DNA of 64,000 bases, taken from assembly GCA_039930045.1 (NCBI GenBank), contig JBDSQB010000003.1, forward strand, positions 62,001 through 126,000. The letters run 5' to 3'. Both the position numbers and the translations under genes were made by a program. The notes under the pieces were generated by a model. It did not search any database, was not told where the DNA came from, and saw only the letters and a program-made list of their open reading frames with translations. This DNA is from Chthoniobacterales bacterium. Its GTDB lineage: Bacteria; Verrucomicrobiota; Verrucomicrobiia; Chthoniobacterales; DASVRZ01. Below, piece after piece: positions 60,782 through 64,000 of the stretch (its first letter is position 1; each line of letters begins with the position of its first letter).

Positions 60782-63646
60782 TTATTTGAGGTCTTCTTCG
60801 TAGTGGTAAGTTCCAGCCGCGACAGTCTCGGGCGCTCGATTACCAGGGAATGCGATGGTGGCGGTGGTGTTGGGCGGAACGACGATGTCCATGGCGACTT
60901 TGCCGCTTTTCTTCGTCCAGGCGCTGGAGGCTTTGCCGTAGGGTGTGTCGAGTTCGGCGCGGGCTGAGTCGAGTTGCATTCCAATGAGAGGCCGGACGAA
61001 AAAGTGTTTGAAGCCCGGATTTGCGGGATCGACCGTTAGACCGGCGACGCGTTCCATCATCCATTGGCCGATGGCTCCGTAGGCGTAGTGGTTGAAGGAA
61101 TTCATGCTCACGGGGCCGAAGCCCTTATCTTTGGTATAGCTGTTCCAGCGCTCCCACATGGTCGTTGCCCCTTGGTTGATGGGATAGAACCACGACGGGT
61201 ACGTTTCCTGAAACAACAGCTTATAGGCGAGGTCGCCATGCCCTGTGTCGTCCAAGACCTTGGCGAGGTAAGGAGTGCCCAAAAAGCCCGTGCGCAAATG
61301 ATCTCCCGCTTCGCCCACGAGACGGGCGAGGTTGGCACCTGCTTTTTCCCTGGCTTCGGCAGGAACCAAGTTGAAGGCAAGCGCCAGCACATAGGCGGTC
61401 TGGGTCTCGGGAGCATTCTGCAATTTGCCCTCGGCATCGAAATACTGCTTTTGAAACGCCTGCCTCACAGCGGCCGCTTCCTCGGCATAGCGAGTGGCGT
61501 CGGCGTCGCGTTTCAGCACACGGGCGGCGTCGGCCAGTATCTGCGCATCGTGTGCATAAAAAGCGGTTCCGAGAAATGCGAAGGGCGTGTCGCCTTTCAT
61601 GTTTTCCGTATAAGGCTGAAGCCAGTCGCCATATCCTTGGATCTTATCGGTGATGCCATTAACGGATTCCTTGCGATACCAACCGACGAGTTTTTCCATC
61701 ATGTCGAAGTTGTCGGCCAGCACCCGCCAATCGCCTGTGCGCACGTACACTTCCCAGGGAATAATCGTGGCCGCCTCCATCCAGCCGGGGCTGCCCGTGG
61801 AGCCGACGATCTCGGGCACCACATCGGGAATCCGGCCGTCGGGCAACTGATCGTCGCGCAGGGATCCGAGCCAGCTCTTGAAAAAGGCGAGGCAGTCGTA
61901 GTTTAGCATCGCGGTGGGACAAAACGCCTGGGCATCGCCGGTCCAGCCGAGACGCTCGTCGCGCTGCGGACAATCGGTGGGGATGTCGAGCGAGTTTCCC
62001 CGCCAGCCCCAAGTGATGTTGCTTTGCAACTGGTTGAGCTTGGCGTGGGAGGATTCAAATTTTCCAATTCGAGTTAGATCAGAATGGAGCACAACGCCAG
62101 TCACCCAATCCTTTTGCGGGTGGACGCCGGCAGGGAGACCGGAGAGTTCCACGTAACGGAAGCCATGGAAGGTGAAGTGCGGCTGCCATTCGATGATGCC
62201 GTTCGTAGCTGCGGTGTAGGAGTCTGTGGATTTGGCGCTCCGATAGTTGGCGGTGTAAGGCGTGCCGTCGGCCAGAAGCATTTCCGCAAAGCGAATCTGG
62301 ATTGTTTGATCCTTTGCCACCGGAAGTTTGATGCGTGCCCAGCCGACCATGTTCTGGCCAAGATCAAAAATGAAGTGACCCGGCACCGGCTCCGTGATGG
62401 CCTGCACGGCGAGTGTTTCCTTCTCCCGCACAGGCGCAAAGGGCTTCGGGGTGAGCTGTTCCTTGCCGAGATCGGCTTCCGTCACGACAGGTTTCCAATC
62501 CGTGATCACTTTCCGCGCATCGTAGTCTTCGCCATCATAAAGGCTGGACGACACGATGGGGCCGGCATGGCTGCCTTCCCATTTTTCATCCGAGGGAATG
62601 ATGTCGCTGGAGCCATCCTGATACGTCACTTCCAACTGCAGCAACAACTCGGGTATTTCTCCGTAACGTCCATTGGGCTTGCGGCTATCGTAGCCAATGC
62701 GCCCCGCATACCAGCCCTTGCCGAGCAGAGCCTGGATCGTGTTGTCTCCTTGGCGTAGTTGACGGGTGACATCGTAAGTCAGGGTATCGAGACGCTTGGC
62801 ATAAGACGTCCAGCCATTGGCAAAGTGGTCACTACCGACTTTCTCGCCATTGAGTTCGAGTTCAAACAACCCGCGCGCCGTCACATAGACTCGCGCCCGC
62901 GCCACGGCCTTGTTTACGGGAAAACTCCGGCGCAGCACGCCGACTGACTCGGCCACGTGCTGGACAGGTAGCAGGGACACCACTTTTTTCTCATCGTAAA
63001 CGCCGGCTCTTTCCTCACCATTGATCGTGTAGTTCAGTCTTAGTTCCTTCACTTCATGGGGAGCGGGATCGCTGCCCAACGTCTCATTGCCAACGGTAAA
63101 CGCGCCCGGTTGCTTCTGGACTATATCGGTAACATCCCGAGCTAGTTCGGGATGTGCCTTGGAGCGATAAATAGCCCTGGCCACTTTGCATTCCACTTGG
63201 GGCACTTGTGGCATATCCACGGGCCGAATCCAGTGGGCTTTCCAATCCAGCGCAGAAAGCAATCCCATCTCGAAATGAGCGAACTCGCTCTGGCTGGACT
63301 CATGGCCATTTTCGTCGCGAAAACTCACCCTCCATTCGACTTGCTGGCGCGAGTTCAACGGGGCTCCGCCGTAGGGAACAAACGACGATTGGTCGGAGTT
63401 CACCCACCCACTATCCCAAGTTTTGTCCCCTGCTCTCGCCTCGATATGGTAAGCCGTTTGTTTTTTGACACCGTCCGGCAATTGCCACGAGAAGACCGGC
63501 TTGCAATCGTGGAAACCCAGCGGGTTCACAAATCCCTCGCCGACTGTGAGCGAATGGGCTGGCTCTCCAGAGGCTTGGAGGGAAGCCATAACCAACGCTG
63601 CCATGCTGAAGAATAGGAATTTTAGTTCAAAGGGGGGATATTTCAT
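60782..63646 (-). CDS. Exported alpha-L-rhamnosidase, GH78 family
   Basis: 954 residues. A signal peptide (KFLFFSMAALVMASLQASGE) is followed by the multi-domain GH78 layout: a fibronectin-like N domain (NPLGFHDCKPVFSWQLP), carbohydrate-binding beta domains (FELELNGEKVGSDHFANGWT, ALLGKGWYAGRIGYD), and an (alpha/alpha)6 catalytic barrel. The catalytic region contains SLDIPTDCPQRDERLGWTGD, then TMWERWNSYT and MNSFNHYAYGAIGQWM. It removes terminal alpha-L-rhamnose from plant or microbial glycans. ATG at 63646 starts the signal peptide; the longer upstream frame runs into the next gene. The epimerase-like gene upstream hints at a deoxysugar theme. Confidence 0.93.
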   Translation of the reverse strand: MKYPPFELKFLFFSMAALVMASLQASGEPAHSLTVGEGFVNPLGFHDCKPVFSWQLPDGVKKQTAYHIEARAGDKTWDSGWVNSDQSSFVPYGGAPLNSRQQVEWRVSFRDENGHESSQSEFAHFEMGLLSALDWKAHWIRPVDMPQVPQVECKVARAIYRSKAHPELARDVTDIVQKQPGAFTVGNETLGSDPAPHEVKELRLNYTINGEERAGVYDEKKVVSLLPVQHVAESVGVLRRSFPVNKAVARARVYVTARGLFELELNGEKVGSDHFANGWTSYAKRLDTLTYDVTRQLRQGDNTIQALLGKGWYAGRIGYDSRKPNGRYGEIPELLLQLEVTYQDGSSDIIPSDEKWEGSHAGPIVSSSLYDGEDYDARKVITDWKPVVTEADLGKEQLTPKPFAPVREKETLAVQAITEPVPGHFIFDLGQNMVGWARIKLPVAKDQTIQIRFAEMLLADGTPYTANYRSAKSTDSYTAATNGIIEWQPHFTFHGFRYVELSGLPAGVHPQKDWVTGVVLHSDLTRIGKFESSHAKLNQLQSNITWGWRGNSLDIPTDCPQRDERLGWTGDAQAFCPTAMLNYDCLAFFKSWLGSLRDDQLPDGRIPDVVPEIVGSTGSPGWMEAATIIPWEVYVRTGDWRVLADNFDMMEKLVGWYRKESVNGITDKIQGYGDWLQPYTENMKGDTPFAFLGTAFYAHDAQILADAARVLKRDADATRYAEEAAAVRQAFQKQYFDAEGKLQNAPETQTAYVLALAFNLVPAEAREKAGANLARLVGEAGDHLRTGFLGTPYLAKVLDDTGHGDLAYKLLFQETYPSWFYPINQGATTMWERWNSYTKDKGFGPVSMNSFNHYAYGAIGQWMMERVAGLTVDPANPGFKHFFVRPLIGMQLDSARAELDTPYGKASSAWTKKSGKVAMDIVVPPNTTATIAFPGNRAPETVAAGTYHYEEDLK

Positions 63647-63755
63647 TCTTGGTTGGTAGAGCAGAAAAGCCGGAGGAAGGCAACGCAGTTCACTTCCATA
63701 CCCTTCAGACTGCCACCATAACCGGATCGGGAAGCTTAGGCGGATTGGAGGGATT
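63647..63755. other. Spacer upstream of the rhamnosidase gene
   Basis: 109 bp that should carry the rhamnosidase promoter and the end of the transcript from the epimerase-like gene. I see no clear terminator. Confidence 0.3.
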
Positions 63756-64000
63756 TCACAGGAACAGCAGGCGGGTAAAATCCTCGGCGGTGGGGATGGC
63801 GGGACGATAGCCGATGAGGCTGGCCAGACGGTCGTTATTGCCGATGCAGCAACGAACGTCGGACGCAGAAGCGGAAGGGGTTTCGATAATGGGATGCTTT
63901 CCCTGCGCGAGGATCTCGACGATTTCCCGCAGGTTCCAGCCGTGGCCGCTGCAGAGGTTGATGATTTTTTCGTTGCCATCTGTTTGGGCGAGTCGGGCGA
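63756..64000 (-). CDS. C-terminal part of an NAD-dependent epimerase/dehydratase (RMD-like), cut by the window edge
   Basis: 81 residues are visible, running off the window. They read KIINLCSGHGWNLREIVEIL, then SASDVRCCIGNNDRLASLIG and YRPAIPTAEDF, ending LLFL. The pattern NLCSGxGxxLREIVEIL with a late D-R-L-x-x-L-I-G-Y-x-P is the C-terminal substrate domain of extended short-chain dehydrogenases such as GDP-4-dehydro-6-deoxymannose reductase or dTDP-rhamnose enzymes. The Rossmann half lies outside, so the exact activity is open. Confidence 0.72.
   Translation of the reverse strand, partial: ARLAQTDGNEKIINLCSGHGWNLREIVEILAQGKHPIIETPSASASDVRCCIGNNDRLASLIGYRPAIPTAEDFTRLLFL

Overview
The window is a GC-rich, gene-dense bacterial chromosome segment of about 65 genes with short spacers and many ATGA start/stop overlaps. 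Gene content and style point to the Verrucomicrobiota, probably near the Chthoniobacterales/Spartobacteria. The clues are a TIGR03790 protein beside a DUF2851 protein, a prepilin-like protein with a short pseudopilin head, an Rsm22-like methyltransferase beside a Methyltransf_32 protein, a divergent GDA-type DXS, an exported glycan hydrolase, and weak use of Shine-Dalgarno sites. This placement is inferred from family recognition; no search was run.

Layout. 1-840 has no convincing gene but holds a degenerate 21-bp array. 0.9-7.4 kb: a PAS histidine kinase and its sigma-54 response regulator, a GT-C-like membrane protein, xseB and dxs. 7.4-10.6 kb (minus): a MacAB-type exporter operon. 10.7-16.5 kb: a TrhO-RluA fusion, a MASE1 hybrid kinase, a GGCT-like protein, an NlpC/P60 lipoprotein and tag. 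16.5-21.2 kb: DUF2237, a pseudopilin-like protein, DUF2851, TIGR03790 and an MBL hydrolase. 21.3-28 kb: recN, then galU-like, a class A PBP and ctpA on the minus strand. 28-32 kb: TerC and two methyltransferases, convergent with a UbiA prenyltransferase. 32-38 kb: a HAD phosphatase, exported SOD, YihY, pyruvate kinase and a TPR protein. 46-53.6 kb: ppaC with an ABC permease and ATPase, a DUF6600-like protein, the ccsA-hemA-hemC operon with a tiny Cys-rich protein, and apt. 59.8-64 kb: a PAP2 phosphatase, a GH78 rhamnosidase and the tail of a sugar-nucleotide reductase.

Accessory content is concentrated in 37-46 kb and 53.6-60.6 kb. The first block has a 1,427-residue NACHT-type ATPase with a C-terminal PD-(D/E)XK-like domain, which is a candidate stand-alone anti-phage protein. 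It also has a REP-associated transposase (RAYT) framed by its presumed REP palindromes, and a TPR-gene remnant next to a REP pair. The second block is a three-gene minus-strand operon: an MmeI-like type IIG/IIL restriction-modification enzyme and two unrecognised proteins, each with a nuclease-like acidic/lysine or acidic motif.

The most unusual pattern is a family of degenerate 21-bp tandem arrays. The arrays upstream of the NACHT gene (13 units) and of the restriction operon (17 units) share almost the same consensus and the same orientation. A short perfect version encodes the N terminus of an ABC permease, and an array of the same period but different sequence lies upstream of the first histidine kinase. 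Other notable points are a class A PBP whose transpeptidase SxxK and SxN motifs are altered while KTG and the glycosyltransferase motifs remain, and two further dispersed inverted-repeat families: a 135-bp MITE-like element with a REP pair nested inside, and an element of 110-127 bp with ends of about 28 bp.
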